Positions 20,978-28,383 of a stretch of 64,000 nt of DNA are shown here, in pieces. The notes beneath the pieces are model-generated. The model ran no database searches. It was given only the letters and a program-made list of their open reading frames with translations, and was not told the origin of the DNA. Numbering within the stretch: position 1 is the stretch's first letter; every line of letters begins with the position of its first letter. Position numbers and translations under genes: made by a program. Origin of the DNA: CAVOKN01 sp963696505. GTDB taxonomy: Bacteria; Pseudomonadota; Gammaproteobacteria; Burkholderiales; Rhodocyclaceae. The stretch lies in NCBI GenBank assembly GCA_963696505.1, contig CAVOKN010000021.1, forward strand, positions 1 through 64,000, given 5' to 3'.

Positions 20978-22086
20978 GCCCCGGAATACCATCGATCGCG
21001 CGCCGCCCGGTCATGGCGCACACGCTCCTGCCCCGCAGGCAGCCAGTTCCGCCAGGCCGCCACAGCCCGGGTGAGGAATTCCAGCCATACGAGATGCCGC
21101 CGCAGCACCCGCTGCATGCGGTGGTGCGGCAGCGGGTTGAACATGCCGACGCGCGAGAACACTTGGCGCGGACTCTTCTTCACCCAGCGCCACGAGCCCA
21201 TCTCCAGGGTCAGCGGCAGGAACATCCGGCTCGGCTCGCCCTGAGCACGACGGTACAGGTGGTCCCACAGGTCGCCGTGGGTCAGGTACTGCCGGCTCTG
21301 GGGCTCGAACAGGTAGTCGTGGTGCGGGTAGCTGCGGTCGAACAGCTCCAGCAGGGCATGAGCCTCGGCCAGGTGGCCTATCGGCTGGCGCGTGTGGGCA
21401 TAGGGCAGCCACACGCGGTCGCGCAGGCCGAAACCGGAGTGGCAATCCAGAGCGAGACTGAAGGGCGCCGGCAGCAACTGCTTCTCCACCACGGCGCAAA
21501 GCGCCTCGCTCTCCACCTGCATCGGCGCCCCGGCGCGTCCGCGATACCAGGGCAATCGCGAACTGATGCGCTGTCCGCCCAGCAACGGCGCCGCCCCACG
21601 TTCCGCGTCGACCGGCGCGTTGCGCATCAGGTTGACACCCTGGGCGTTGCTGCGGCTGCGCCGCCACATGCCGGCAGGATTGACGAGCGGCATGAACACC
21701 AACCGCAGCGATTCGAGCTGCTGCCGCAGCCCGCCGTCCCAGCGCATGCGCTCCACCAGACTGCCCAGGAAGGACAGCACCACCTGGGTGCCGATACGTT
21801 CCAGGCCGTGAACGCCACCGAAAAGCCCCAAAACCGGCGCGTCGCGGTCCCTGGTTCCCATGGTGATCAAGTGGAGCGGGAAGCTCCGCCCCTCGTCCGA
21901 CGCCTCGGCCACTACCCGCGCATCGAGATGCCCGCCGCCCTCAGCGACGAGGCGCTCGATTTCGATCAGTTCGGGAAGCTGGACGCTGGAGTCGGAATCA
22001 GGGGATGCCACAGACGGCAGGTCGATCTTTGCGAGCCGCGATTGTCGCACCGAACAGCCCGCGCTCTGGCTCAACTGCAGACCCAA
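20974..22086 (-). CDS. M14-family zinc carboxypeptidase
   Basis: About 370 residues. The zinc ligands of the M14 fold are visible: HxxE in GGVHGLERIG (~residues 91-98) and the later His in ALDCHSGFG; NPAGMWRRSRSN and the catalytic-type Glu in LTLEMGSW also fit. It resembles the M14 subgroup annotated DUF2817. No signal peptide is evident. The start is uncertain because the first ~35 residues are poorly conserved-looking. It is the first gene of the peptidase-hydrolase-parE operon. Confidence 0.75.
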   Translation of the reverse strand: MGLQLSQSAGCSVRQSRLAKIDLPSVASPDSDSSVQLPELIEIERLVAEGGGHLDARVVAEASDEGRSFPLHLITMGTRDRDAPVLGLFGGVHGLERIGTQVVLSFLGSLVERMRWDGGLRQQLESLRLVFMPLVNPAGMWRRSRSNAQGVNLMRNAPVDAERGAAPLLGGQRISSRLPWYRGRAGAPMQVESEALCAVVEKQLLPAPFSLALDCHSGFGLRDRVWLPYAHTRQPIGHLAEAHALLELFDRSYPHHDYLFEPQSRQYLTHGDLWDHLYRRAQGEPSRMFLPLTLEMGSWRWVKKSPRQVFSRVGMFNPLPHHRMQRVLRRHLVWLEFLTRAVAAWRNWLPAGQERVRHDRAARDRWYSGA

Positions 22087-22229
22087 CTGCGGGAGACAGG
22101 CTGTGTGTGGTCTGGACGCACAGCCTGGATCAAGCGCCGCCGCTGCCGGCTGACGACGCCGGTACGCGGATTTCTCAACTTCCCGGGCGCATTTCCGATG
22201 TTGCGTCCACAGCCCCTTGGAGACCCGCC

Positions 22230-22898
22230 ATGACTGTCGAGTTGGGAATCACCCCCGCAACCCTGCGCACGTTCGCGATGTTCAACGGCATACCCGAGGA
22301 AACGCTGCTGGCGATGGCTCGCCGGGCGATGCCGCGCCGGGTAGCACGGGGCGTGACCGTCGTACGCACCGACGACCACAACGACTTCGTCTATCTGATC
22401 CTGTCTGGCAACCTCAAAGTGGTCGCCAGTGACGAAGAGGGTCGCGAGGTCATCTTCGGCATCCTCGGTCCCGGCGAGTTGTTCGGCGAAATGGGGGTTC
22501 TGGACGACAGCCCGCGGTCGGCGACCGTCGTTGCGCTTGTCCCCAGTCAGCTCGTGGTCATCGGCAAGAGCGACTTCCGCCACTTTCTGCGCGACTACCC
22601 TGAAGCCTCTTACTATGTGATGCGCAACCTGGTGCTGCGGCTGCGCCGAGCCGACCGCAAGATCGAGAGCCTGGCGCTGATGGACGTCTATGGGCGGGTC
22701 GCGCGGCTGCTGCTGGACATGGCGCAGATCATCGACGGCCAGCGCGTGGTCGTGCACAAGATCGCCAAGGTGGACATCGCCAAGATGGTGGGCGCCTCGC
22801 GCGAGATGGTCAGCCGCGTCATGTCGGACCTCCAGCACCAGGGACTGATCGAGGAGGGCGGCGGGCGCATCGTGCTACACGAGCACATCGCCGCCTAG
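22230..22898 (+). CDS. Crp/Fnr-family transcriptional regulator
   Basis: A 222-residue regulator with an N-terminal cyclic-nucleotide-binding-type domain (FVYLILSGNLKV... ILGPGELFGEMGVLDDSPRSATV) and a C-terminal winged helix whose recognition helix reads GASREMVSRVMSDL. That is the Crp-like arrangement. The FGEMGVLDDSPRSATV segment keeps the cAMP-pocket Glu and Arg positions, so nucleotide binding is plausible. The ATG follows a GGAGA site. It is divergent from the M14 operon. Confidence 0.9.
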   Translation: MTVELGITPATLRTFAMFNGIPEETLLAMARRAMPRRVARGVTVVRTDDHNDFVYLILSGNLKVVASDEEGREVIFGILGPGELFGEMGVLDDSPRSATVVALVPSQLVVIGKSDFRHFLRDYPEASYYVMRNLVLRLRRADRKIESLALMDVYGRVARLLLDMAQIIDGQRVVVHKIAKVDIAKMVGASREMVSRVMSDLQHQGLIEEGGGRIVLHEHIAA

Positions 22899-22966
22899 CC
22901 CTCAGCAGCGGCGTTCTACGGAAACATTCTGCCCGCACCCGGGCTGCCCGATTTCCCTGATGACCG

Positions 22967-23986
22967 TCAGGCGACAGGGTTCGCTGTCACCCGGCCAACC
23001 ATCTCCCGCACGGCGTCGGTCATATGAATCGGCACCAGCGCCGTTTTCGGATGAGCCACCCTGAACACGCGAAACACTTCATCGGCGAATGCCTGACCGA
23101 TTTCGGCAACGCCATCGAAGTCCAGTATCACGGACTGAAAGCGCTCGAACCGCATCGTCAGGCGCTTGGCTTGGGAGCGTGAGACGAGTTTCTCCCCCTC
23201 ATATTGCGCCAGGCGCACCGGAACGATCGTCTTGGCGAAAGTGAATTCTTCCGGGACTGCGAACTGATCGAAAACCTCCCGCGTCGTACGCGAGCTGTCG
23301 TTGTCGATCCGCATTACGACGAGCGTGCCAGGCGCGTCCCCGGGACGCTCGATCAACACATCCAACAGGTCGGCGTCGTGCATGAAGTGCAGCGCGCCCG
23401 AGCGAATGTCGAAGGCGTCGAACATTTTGCTGGCGAAGAAGATTCCCTCTCCGGTGTGATTGTCCGGGTCGGTGGTGAGCTTCCCTTTCGCCAGTTCGAG
23501 GATGGCTTCACGTGGATCGTAGAGTTCGAAGGCGCGCTGGATCTTGAGAAAGATCCCCTCGCCGCGATCGGCCACCGCCGCCGTCGTGTACAGCGCATTA
23601 CGCCAGATTGACACCGTCAATTCTGGCGATCCGGAGTGGTCAATCGCGTTGTTGACCATCTCGGTGATTCCGTATTGCCAGACGGCGCGCACGTTCTCGG
23701 GCAGGTCGCCGACGACCGGAACGCACAGCTTGCGCCACACGATGTCCTCGCGCAGACCCTCGCGAGCAAAAGTTTCCTGCGCCGATCGCAGCTCAACGAG
23801 GCGGTACCGCTTGTTTCGCGTTGTCCCCTCGGCCGTGAGCTGGCCGGCGGACACCATTCGTCGCAGATGTACGTGAGCAGACTGCCTCGTGACCCCGAAC
23901 TCTTGGGCCAGGGTTGTGGCGACCGCCGGCCGTCCCCGAGCGGCCAACTGTAGCGCGCGCCGACGGATCGCTTCTTTGTCAATCAT
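22967..23986 (-). CDS. HTH - histidine-kinase-type ATPase - STAS-like (DUF4325) protein
   Basis: Three parts are visible in 339 residues: an N-terminal helix-turn-helix (QEFGVTRQSAHVHLRRMVSAG), a GHKL-type ATPase with an N-box (ITEMVNNAIDHS) and glycine motifs (DRGEGIF, HTGEGIFF), and a C-terminal domain resembling the STAS-like DUF4325 fold (VILDFDGVAEIGQAFADEVFRVF). The combination suggests a one-protein switch in which ATP state or partner binding alters DNA binding. A near-palindrome just upstream is a candidate self-operator. Its link to the adjacent RNA-repair block is unproven. Confidence 0.8.
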   Translation of the reverse strand: MIDKEAIRRRALQLAARGRPAVATTLAQEFGVTRQSAHVHLRRMVSAGQLTAEGTTRNKRYRLVELRSAQETFAREGLREDIVWRKLCVPVVGDLPENVRAVWQYGITEMVNNAIDHSGSPELTVSIWRNALYTTAAVADRGEGIFLKIQRAFELYDPREAILELAKGKLTTDPDNHTGEGIFFASKMFDAFDIRSGALHFMHDADLLDVLIERPGDAPGTLVVMRIDNDSSRTTREVFDQFAVPEEFTFAKTIVPVRLAQYEGEKLVSRSQAKRLTMRFERFQSVILDFDGVAEIGQAFADEVFRVFRVAHPKTALVPIHMTDAVREMVGRVTANPVA

Positions 23987-23996
23987 CAGGGGTTTA

Positions 23997-24016
23997 TTTG
24001 TAAACTAATTTACCAA
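23997..24016. promoter_or_regulatory. candidate operator of the HTH-ATPase gene
   Basis: Two 8-bp half-sites, TTTGTAAA and TTTACCAA, are separated by CTAA and match as an inverted repeat at 7 of 8 positions. They sit 10 bp upstream of the minus-strand start codon in an AT-rich patch, where binding would block transcription initiation. Confidence 0.5.
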
Positions 24017-24951
24017 TGATTGTCAATTTATTGCCCGAGATTGTCAGCTTCTCGAACTCATGGGCCGGGAAATGGGGCGGGAGTTTCGCCGAATCACCGC
24101 ATCTGTCCCGGCGATGCCCGCGCCGGGGTCGGGGTCGGGTCAAGCTGTTACGCCGTAAGGCTCTGCAGCGGCAGCCGGCCGGCGCAGTAGGCGTTGCAGC
24201 CCTCTGGCCCTGATGATGAAAGAAACTCTGGGGTGGAAGATGGCGGGAGGAGGTCGGGCAGTTTTTTGGTCCGCTCTAGTTGCATGACCGGACATTGACC
24301 CGGCTGCCGTTCCCGAACGGCAGGTTTTCGCGGCTCGAACGGCAGAGGCCGACCCGTACCCGCCGGTCAGGTTTTGAAAGCGGTCGTTCGTGTCGAACCC
24401 ATGCATACCGAATAGCGGTCGTTCGCGTGGGGACGCTCGTTCTCGCGGATGACGGGCAGCTTTGTGGGTCCACTTGTCATTGGAGAGTCGGGGCGAAGGG
24501 TTAACCCGCGGCCACAAGCGGACAACCGTGAGGGGCTGAACCGTCGCACCGGAATGACGTGTCTTGCCCAAGAAGCGGTCTGTCCAAGCAAGCGTACGTC
24601 GCCATCGACTCGGAGGCGACGTTCGGCGCGCATGTGCGCGGACGGCTGCTGACTGCGCACACCTGTCATCACGCGATGCACGGGACAGTCCTGCAAGAGC
24701 GATGCATGCTTGCGCTGGTATCCCTGGGGGCATTGAGCGCTTGAGCATCATCGAAAACTGTCTTGCGTGCAAACCCGGAACCGCTTTGCCGCAGCCGCGC
24801 GCTCACCAATGCCGTCGGCCATCAACCTGCGCCTGACCTTGGCGCAAAGGTCCACATCTGCGTAACCCTTGCATGTTCCTCGATCCAGTCTCGGAAGTCA
24901 GCATAGGTTTCAGGACTGGCTTCGTTCCTCGCCGCCAGGGTCTGCCATTGG
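24017..24951. other. accessory intergenic region
   Basis: Roughly 935 bp with no credible gene on either strand; the short frames present have no family resemblance. It contains a segment (24414-24473) that recurs in inverted orientation, diverged, at 38049-38107. It probably represents decayed mobile DNA bordering the RtcB-Ro-tRNA block. Confidence 0.4.
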
Positions 24952-25542
24952 TCACCCTGTCCCTGATTCGGGCGCCCACTCGTTCATCGCCAAACGGCTA
25001 TGGCGAGGCAGCCGAGAGGCGAGATACTCCATCTGGTCCGCCAGGATGCGCCGACCGGTCAGGATGAAGTGCTCAAACCGGCAGGGTTCGTAGGGCACGT
25101 ATAGCAACGGCATGCGGGCTTCATCCGGAGTGCGGCAAGCCTTGCGCATGTTGCAGATCCGGCAGGCGGTGACAATATTGGTCCACACGTCCTTCCCGCC
25201 CCGCGCCCGCGGCACGATGTGATCCCGCGTGAGCGAGCGGCGGTCGAACCGCTCGCCGCAGTAGGCGCAGATCTCCCGGTCGCGGCGGAACAGGAGGGCG
25301 TTGTCGTGCCCGAGGGGCAGGGACTGCAGGTGGCGCACCATCCCCTCGCTTTTCGCCAGGGCGATAACTGGGCGCAGGGCGACCTGGCTACGCTCCCCGG
25401 TACGGCGCGTGCCGCCATGGAAGATGAACTCGTCGTCGCCGATCTCCCAGGCGACCTTGCCGCCGGCGGCATAGGTGATGGCCCGCTCGATGTCGAGCCA
25501 GCGGAACGGGTTTCCGGCAATGTCGAGCGCGAGAATCTGCAT
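24952..25542 (-). CDS. HNH endonuclease
   Basis: A 196-residue HNH nuclease. A zinc-type pair CAYC is followed by the SLTRDHIVPRARGG core (His of the HNH motif), then NIVTACRIC with the second cysteine pair. The N-terminal ~100 residues form an unassigned domain (MQILALDIAGNPFRWLDIERA). The ATG is preceded by GGGAGA. It lies 38 bp after rtcB on the same strand and so is the last gene of the tRNA/Ro/RtcB unit. Stand-alone HNH proteins like this are of varied function; a role on DNA or RNA cannot be decided from sequence. Confidence 0.85.
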   Translation of the reverse strand: MQILALDIAGNPFRWLDIERAITYAAGGKVAWEIGDDEFIFHGGTRRTGERSQVALRPVIALAKSEGMVRHLQSLPLGHDNALLFRRDREICAYCGERFDRRSLTRDHIVPRARGGKDVWTNIVTACRICNMRKACRTPDEARMPLLYVPYEPCRFEHFILTGRRILADQMEYLASRLPRHSRLAMNEWAPESGTG

Positions 25543-25580
25543 GGTACTTTCTCCCCGCCCGGCATTGCGGCGCCGGGCGC

Positions 25581-26689
25581 TTATCCCTTGATGTTGATGA
25601 TTGGCTTGATGTGGTGCAGGACCTCGACGAGATCGCGCTGCATCGCCATGACCTCGAAGATGTCCTTGTAGGCCGAAGCCGACTCGTCGAGCGTCGAGGC
25701 CTCGACCCGGGCCTGGATGCCGCGGCCTTCCATCTCCTGCCGGAAGATCGCCATGTCGAGCTTCTCCTTCGCCTCCTTGCGGCCCATGACGCGCCCGGCG
25801 CCGTGGGAGCTGGAGCACAACGCGTCGGGGTTGCCCTTGCCGCGCACGATGAAGCTGCCGTCGCGCATGTTTCCCGGGATGACGCCCGTCATTCCCGCCT
25901 CGGCATGGGTTGCGCCCTTGCGGTGAATCCACACGCCGTCCTTCTCCTCGGCGTGGTTGTGGTTCCGGTTGATGAGCGACTCCCACAGCACCTTGCCGTG
26001 GCATACCTGCCGGCTCACGGCCTTCTCGATGCGCGCGACCATGCCGCGGCGGTTCTCCAGCGCGTACTCGAGGCAGAAGGCGAGATCGGCGAGGTAGTCC
26101 TGCCCGCCTTCCGATTCGACGTCGAGGACGTAATGGCCCTCCCGCGCCTTCCCGTCGCCGGCGGCGAGCTTCATGTAGTGCGTCGCCGCGGAATGGCCGA
26201 GGTTACGGGAGCCGGAATGGATCACGATCCACACGCGGTCGTTCTCGTCCACCCCGATCTCGATAAAGTGGTTGCCGCCGCCGAGCAAGTGCAGGTCGGC
26301 CATGCCCTTGCGGTCGAGGATGCCCTGCAGGGCTTGCGAGCGCGGCAGCGCCTCCCGGCGACCCACTGGGATGCCTTGGCGTTGTGCGCGAACCCCACGG
26401 GCAAGTCGCGGTAGATGCCGTTGAAGATCTCCTTCGCCTTGCCCCGCACCACTTCCGCGTCGAAGGTCGTCTCCACGGCGAGCATGCCGCAGCCGATGTC
26501 GAACCCCACCCAGGCGGGAACGACCACGCCTTCCGTGGCCACCACCGCGCCGATCGGCAGACTGTAGCCGGCATGGGCATCGGGAATCAGCGCCCCCTTC
26601 ACCGCCCACGGCTGGCCGAGGGCGCTGCAGAACTGCGCCAGCGCCTTGCCGTCGATGGCATCCGAGTAGATCTTGTGCTGCTTCGTCAT
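25581..26689 (-). CDS. rtcB: RtcB RNA-splicing ligase, one-base frameshift
   Basis: RtcB joins RNA 2',3'-cyclic phosphate or 3'-phosphate ends to 5'-OH ends using GTP and Mn2+; it splices tRNAs in archaea and animals and repairs RNA in bacteria. Conserved metal and nucleotide residues are all present: PDAHAGYSLPIGAV, VGFDIGCGM, GGGNHFIEIG, HSGSRNLGH, NRNHNHAEEKDGVW and the guanylylated-His segment CSSSHGAGR. The frame shifts near 26360 at a GGG run; adding one base gives exactly 370 codons. The ATG at 26689 follows GAGGA. It begins 49 bp after the nearest array tRNA. The lesion looks like an indel error or a very recent mutation. Confidence 0.85.
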
Positions 26690-26738
26690 GGTCCATTCCT
26701 CAAGCGTCGTCGGGAACAATTCGGGAATGCGATCTGGT

Positions 26739-26815
26739 TGGCCCGCCCGGCTGGATTCGAACCAGCGGCCTCGGCCTTCGGAGGGCCGCGCGCTTCCGGA
26801 CTGCGCTACGGGCGG
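26739..26815 (-). tRNA. array tRNA-Arg(CCG)
   Basis: Cloverleaf with encoded CCA; acceptor CCGCCCG/CGGGCGG, anticodon loop CTCCGAA, discriminator G73, short variable loop. It is the array tRNA nearest rtcB and its 5' end lies only 2 nt from the CCA of the next gene. Confidence 0.93.
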
Positions 26816-26817
26816 TT

Positions 26818-26893
26818 TGGGGCGACCGACAGGAGTCGAAGCTGCCTTCCCGGGGCCACAACCCGGTGCCTGAGCCGATCGGCCACGGCCGCC
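26818..26893 (-). tRNA. array tRNA-His(GTG)
   Basis: Acceptor GCGGCCG pairs with CGGTCGC, anticodon loop TTGTGGC, with G(-1) opposite C73 and encoded CCA. A C53-C61 mismatch in the T stem marks it as degenerate relative to the chromosomal His(GTG) at 1465. Confidence 0.85.
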
Positions 26894-26897
26894 ATCG

Positions 26898-26963
26898 TTA
26901 TCGGTGCGGCAGAAGGTACTGCCGCGAAGTGTCCAGAAAGCTCCGGACGTATTCGTTGTGCAT
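26898..26963 (-). CDS. 21-residue small ORF inside the tRNA array
   Basis: ATG preceded at ideal distance by AAGGAG opens a 21-codon frame (MHNEYVRSFLDTSRQYLLPHR) ending TAA. It fills the only large gap between the His and Cys tRNA genes. Such a strong ribosome-binding site is unexpected in an untranslated spacer, so a translated leader peptide or small protein is possible. I know no homologue. Chance cannot be excluded for a frame this short. Confidence 0.4.
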   Translation of the reverse strand: MHNEYVRSFLDTSRQYLLPHR

Positions 26964-27017
26964 CTTGATCTCCTTGAGAACAGGGTTTCGCAGGAGTAAC
27001 TGACCCCCTGCGGGAAA

Positions 27018-27103
27018 TGGACGTGCGGGGCGGATTCGAACCGCCGCGGGCTTGCGCCGTCAGTTTTGCAGACTGATGCCTTCGACCTCTTGGCCACCGC
27101 ACG
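27018..27103 (-). tRNA. array tRNA-Cys(GCA) with long variable arm
   Basis: Acceptor CGTGCGG/CCGCACG, anticodon stem TCAGT/ACTGA, loop CTGCAAA, U73 and CCA, all consistent with Cys identity. The variable region is 14 nt and folds as GGC-GCAA-GCC, a GNRA-capped hairpin; normal bacterial tRNA-Cys has a 4-5 nt variable loop. The same arm architecture occurs in the adjacent Thr(TGT). Confidence 0.9.
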
Positions 27104-27110
27104 GGGGTTG

Positions 27111-27195
27111 TGGAGCCGGGTGTGGGACTCGAACCCACGAGGGATTGCTCCGCCTGCTTACAAGGCAGGTGCTGTCGCCGCTGAGCCAACCCGGC
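27111..27195 (-). tRNA. array tRNA-Thr(TGT) with long variable arm
   Basis: Acceptor GCCGGGT/ACCCGGC, anticodon loop CTTGTAA, U73, CCA. A 14-nt variable region folds as GGA-GCAA-TCC, closely matching the arm of the neighbouring Cys tRNA. Threonine tRNAs are normally class I. Confidence 0.9.
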
Positions 27196-27198
27196 CTC

Positions 27199-27289
27199 TG
27201 GTCCTACGGCGTGGAGTCGAACCACGACCTGGGGGTTATCTGCCCGAAACGCTTATAAGGCGTCCTGCTCTGCCGAGAGCTGCCGTAGG
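27199..27289 (-). tRNA. array tRNA-Ile(TAT) with long variable arm
   Basis: Acceptor CCTACGG/CCGTAGG, D stem GCTC/GAGC, anticodon loop CTTATAA, A73, CCA. The variable region is about 21 nt with a GGG/CCC stem. Position 8 is C instead of U and position 14 is U instead of A. A long-armed tRNA with A73 could be read by LeuRS, so its amino acid is uncertain. Confidence 0.8.
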
Positions 27290-27294
27290 AATTC

Positions 27295-27370
27295 TGGTCG
27301 AGACGGGTGGAGTCGAACCACCGGCATCCTGCGTATGAAGCAGGCGTTCTGGCCGCTGAACTACGTCTCG
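27295..27370 (-). tRNA. array tRNA-Met(CAT)
   Basis: Canonical class I cloverleaf: acceptor CGAGACG/CGTCTCG, D stem GTTC/GAAC, anticodon loop TTCATAC, A73, CCA. It lacks initiator features, so it would be elongator Met or, if lysidine-modified, Ile. Confidence 0.9.
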
Positions 27371-27372
27371 GG

Positions 27373-27445
27373 CGCCCACGGCAGGAATCGAACCCGCCAG
27401 TCCTCCGGATAGAAGCCGGATGCCTCTCCGCTCGGCCTCGTGGGC
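27373..27445 (-). tRNA. array tRNA-Arg(TCT)
   Basis: Acceptor GCCCACG/CGTGGGC, anticodon loop CTTCTAT, G73. Position 8 is A. The encoded 3' end reads CC and then runs directly into the first base of the Met gene, so a full CCA is not encoded and would need to be added. Confidence 0.85.
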
Positions 27446-27450
27446 CGTGA

Positions 27451-27540
27451 TGGTCGGACGGGCGAGATTCGAACTCGCATCCCGGGTGTCCGGCTCATCG
27501 TGTTTAAGTCGAGGGCGTCTGCCGATTGCGCCACCGTCCG
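27451..27540 (-). tRNA. array tRNA-Leu(TAA)
   Basis: Acceptor CGGACGG/CCGTCCG, anticodon loop CTTAAAC, long variable arm, A73, CCA. Both terminal pairs of the anticodon stem (CTCGA against ACGAT) are mismatched, unlike the chromosomal Leu(TAA) at 46268. It is the only Leu tRNA of the array with the normal long arm. Confidence 0.82.
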
Positions 27541-27543
27541 TTC

Positions 27544-27621
27544 TGGTGCGAAGCCCCGGAGTCGAACCGGGACGCGCCGAGTTTTGACTTCGGCAGGTAT
27601 GCCTATTCCCGTCAGCTTCGC
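27544..27621 (-). tRNA. array tRNA-Leu(CAA), short variable loop, atypical D arm
   Basis: Acceptor GCGAAGC/GCTTCGC, anticodon CAA within GTCAAAA, T arm CCCGG/CCGGG, A73, CCA. The variable loop is only 5 nt, which is not the class II form of tRNA-Leu. The D arm (TGACGGGAATAGGCATA) is unusual and recurs in two other Leu tRNAs here. One A-C mismatch closes the anticodon stem. Confidence 0.8.
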
Positions 27622-27626
27622 ATGTG

Positions 27627-27703
27627 TGGTGCCTTTCCCGGGATTCGAACCCGGAACATCTGGTCTCTGAAACCAGCGCGTCTGCCCATTGCGCCAGAAA
27701 GGC
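27627..27703 (-). tRNA. array tRNA-Leu(CAG), short variable loop
   Basis: Clean class I cloverleaf: acceptor GCCTTTC/GAAAGGC, D stem GCGC, anticodon stem CTGGT/ACCAG, loop TTCAGAG, 5-nt variable loop, A73, CCA. A Leu anticodon on a short-armed body is abnormal. Confidence 0.88.
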
Positions 27704-27709
27704 GTGGTC

Positions 27710-27787
27710 TGGTGCCGATCCCCGGCTTCGAACCGGGAAGCCCTTGCTTCTAAGGCAAGGAGGTATGCCCATTCCCGTCAGATCGGC
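27710..27787 (-). tRNA. array tRNA-Leu(TAG), short variable loop, atypical D arm
   Basis: Acceptor GCCGATC/GATCGGC, anticodon loop CTTAGAA, stem CTTGC/GCAAG, 5-nt variable loop, A73, CCA. It carries the same TGACGGGAATGGGCATA D-arm sequence as Leu(CAA). Confidence 0.85.
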
Positions 27788-27791
27788 GAAA

Positions 27792-27867
27792 TGGTGCCAG
27801 AGCGGGATTCGAACCCGCAGAATCATGCCCCTCAAGCATGCACGTATGCCGATTCCGTCATCTGGGC
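27792..27867 (-). tRNA. array tRNA-Leu(GAG), short variable loop, atypical D arm
   Basis: Anticodon stem CATGC/GCATG with loop TTGAGGG, T arm GCGGG/CCCGC, 5-nt variable loop, A73, CCA. The 5' acceptor GCCCAGA would need TCTGGGC but the sequence has TCTGGC, one G short. Either the acceptor is damaged or a base has been lost in sequencing. Confidence 0.75.
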
Positions 27868-27872
27868 GTCAT

Positions 27873-27948
27873 TGGTGCCTGCAGCCGGACTCAAACCGAC
27901 CGCCTCCTGATTACGAATCAGGCGCTCTACCTGATGAGCTATGCCGGC
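27873..27948 (-). tRNA. array tRNA-Thr(CGT)
   Basis: D stem GCTC/GAGC, anticodon loop TTCGTAA, A73, CCA. The T loop reads TTTGAGT, so the otherwise invariant C56 is U, and acceptor pair 4:69 is G-A. The D-loop/T-loop elbow contact should be weakened. Confidence 0.82.
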
Positions 27949-27954
27949 AAAACG

Positions 27955-28032
27955 TGGCGACACCGACGGGATTCGAACCCGTGATCTCCTGCGTGACAGG
28001 CAGGCGCATTGGGCCAGCTATGCAACGGTGCC
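27955..28032 (-). tRNA. array tRNA-Asp(GTC)
   Basis: Acceptor GGCACCG/CGGTGTC with one G-U, D stem GCAT/ATGC, anticodon loop CTGTCAC, G73 as expected for Asp, CCA encoded. Confidence 0.92.
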
Positions 28033-28038
28033 GTTTGG

Positions 28039-28113
28039 TGGTGCATCCCGACGGGATTGAACCGCCGACCCGCTGCTTGTAAGGCAGCCGCTCTGCCACT
28101 GAGCTAGGGATGC
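28039..28113 (-). tRNA. array tRNA-Val(TAC)
   Basis: Acceptor GCATCCC/GGGATGC, D stem GCTC/GAGC, anticodon loop CTTACAA, T loop TTCAATC, A73, CCA. Canonical class I. Confidence 0.93.
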
Positions 28114-28118
28114 AGGAT

Positions 28119-28210
28119 TGGCGGAAGGAGCGGGATTCGAACCCGCGAGCCGCCTCATCGGCGGCAGCAGCTTAGCAGGCTGCCGGCATCAGCCTCTCGC
28201 CCATCCTTCC
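28119..28210 (-). tRNA. array tRNA-Ser(GCT)
   Basis: Class II cloverleaf with a strong variable arm (GCCGCC/GGCGGC), acceptor GGAAGGA/TCCTTCC, anticodon loop CTGCTAA, G73, CCA; normal for serine. Confidence 0.93.
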
Positions 28211-28216
28211 ATGCGG

Positions 28217-28294
28217 TGGCCTCGCTGGCACGACTCGAACGTGCGACCCTCTGCTTCGTAGGCAGATGCTCTGATCCGACTGAGCTACAGCGAG
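28217..28294 (-). tRNA. array tRNA-Arg(ACG)
   Basis: Acceptor CTCGCTG/CAGCGAG, D stem GCTC/GAGC, anticodon loop CTACGAA, T arm GCACG/CGTGC, G73, CCA. An A34 would need deamination to inosine. Confidence 0.93.
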
Positions 28295-28300
28295 GAAGAC

Positions 28301-28377
28301 TGGCGGGGGAGGCAGGAATCGAACCTGCGCATGGCCTGACTCAGAATCAGGTGCCTTACCGTCTTGGCTACTCCCCA
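28301..28377 (-). tRNA. array tRNA-Gln(CTG)
   Basis: Begins TGGGGAG, as Gln tRNAs do, with anticodon loop TTCTGAG, G73 and CCA. The first pair is U1-C72, a mismatch where Gln normally has a weak U-A. No TTG partner for CAA codons was found in the array. Confidence 0.88.
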
Positions 28378-28383
28378 TCAGTT

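Noticed and set aside
24140..24772. 210-codon minus-strand frame between the HTH-ATPase and HNH genes
   Set aside because: No domain resemblance, no ribosome-binding site, and it crosses a dispersed repeat.
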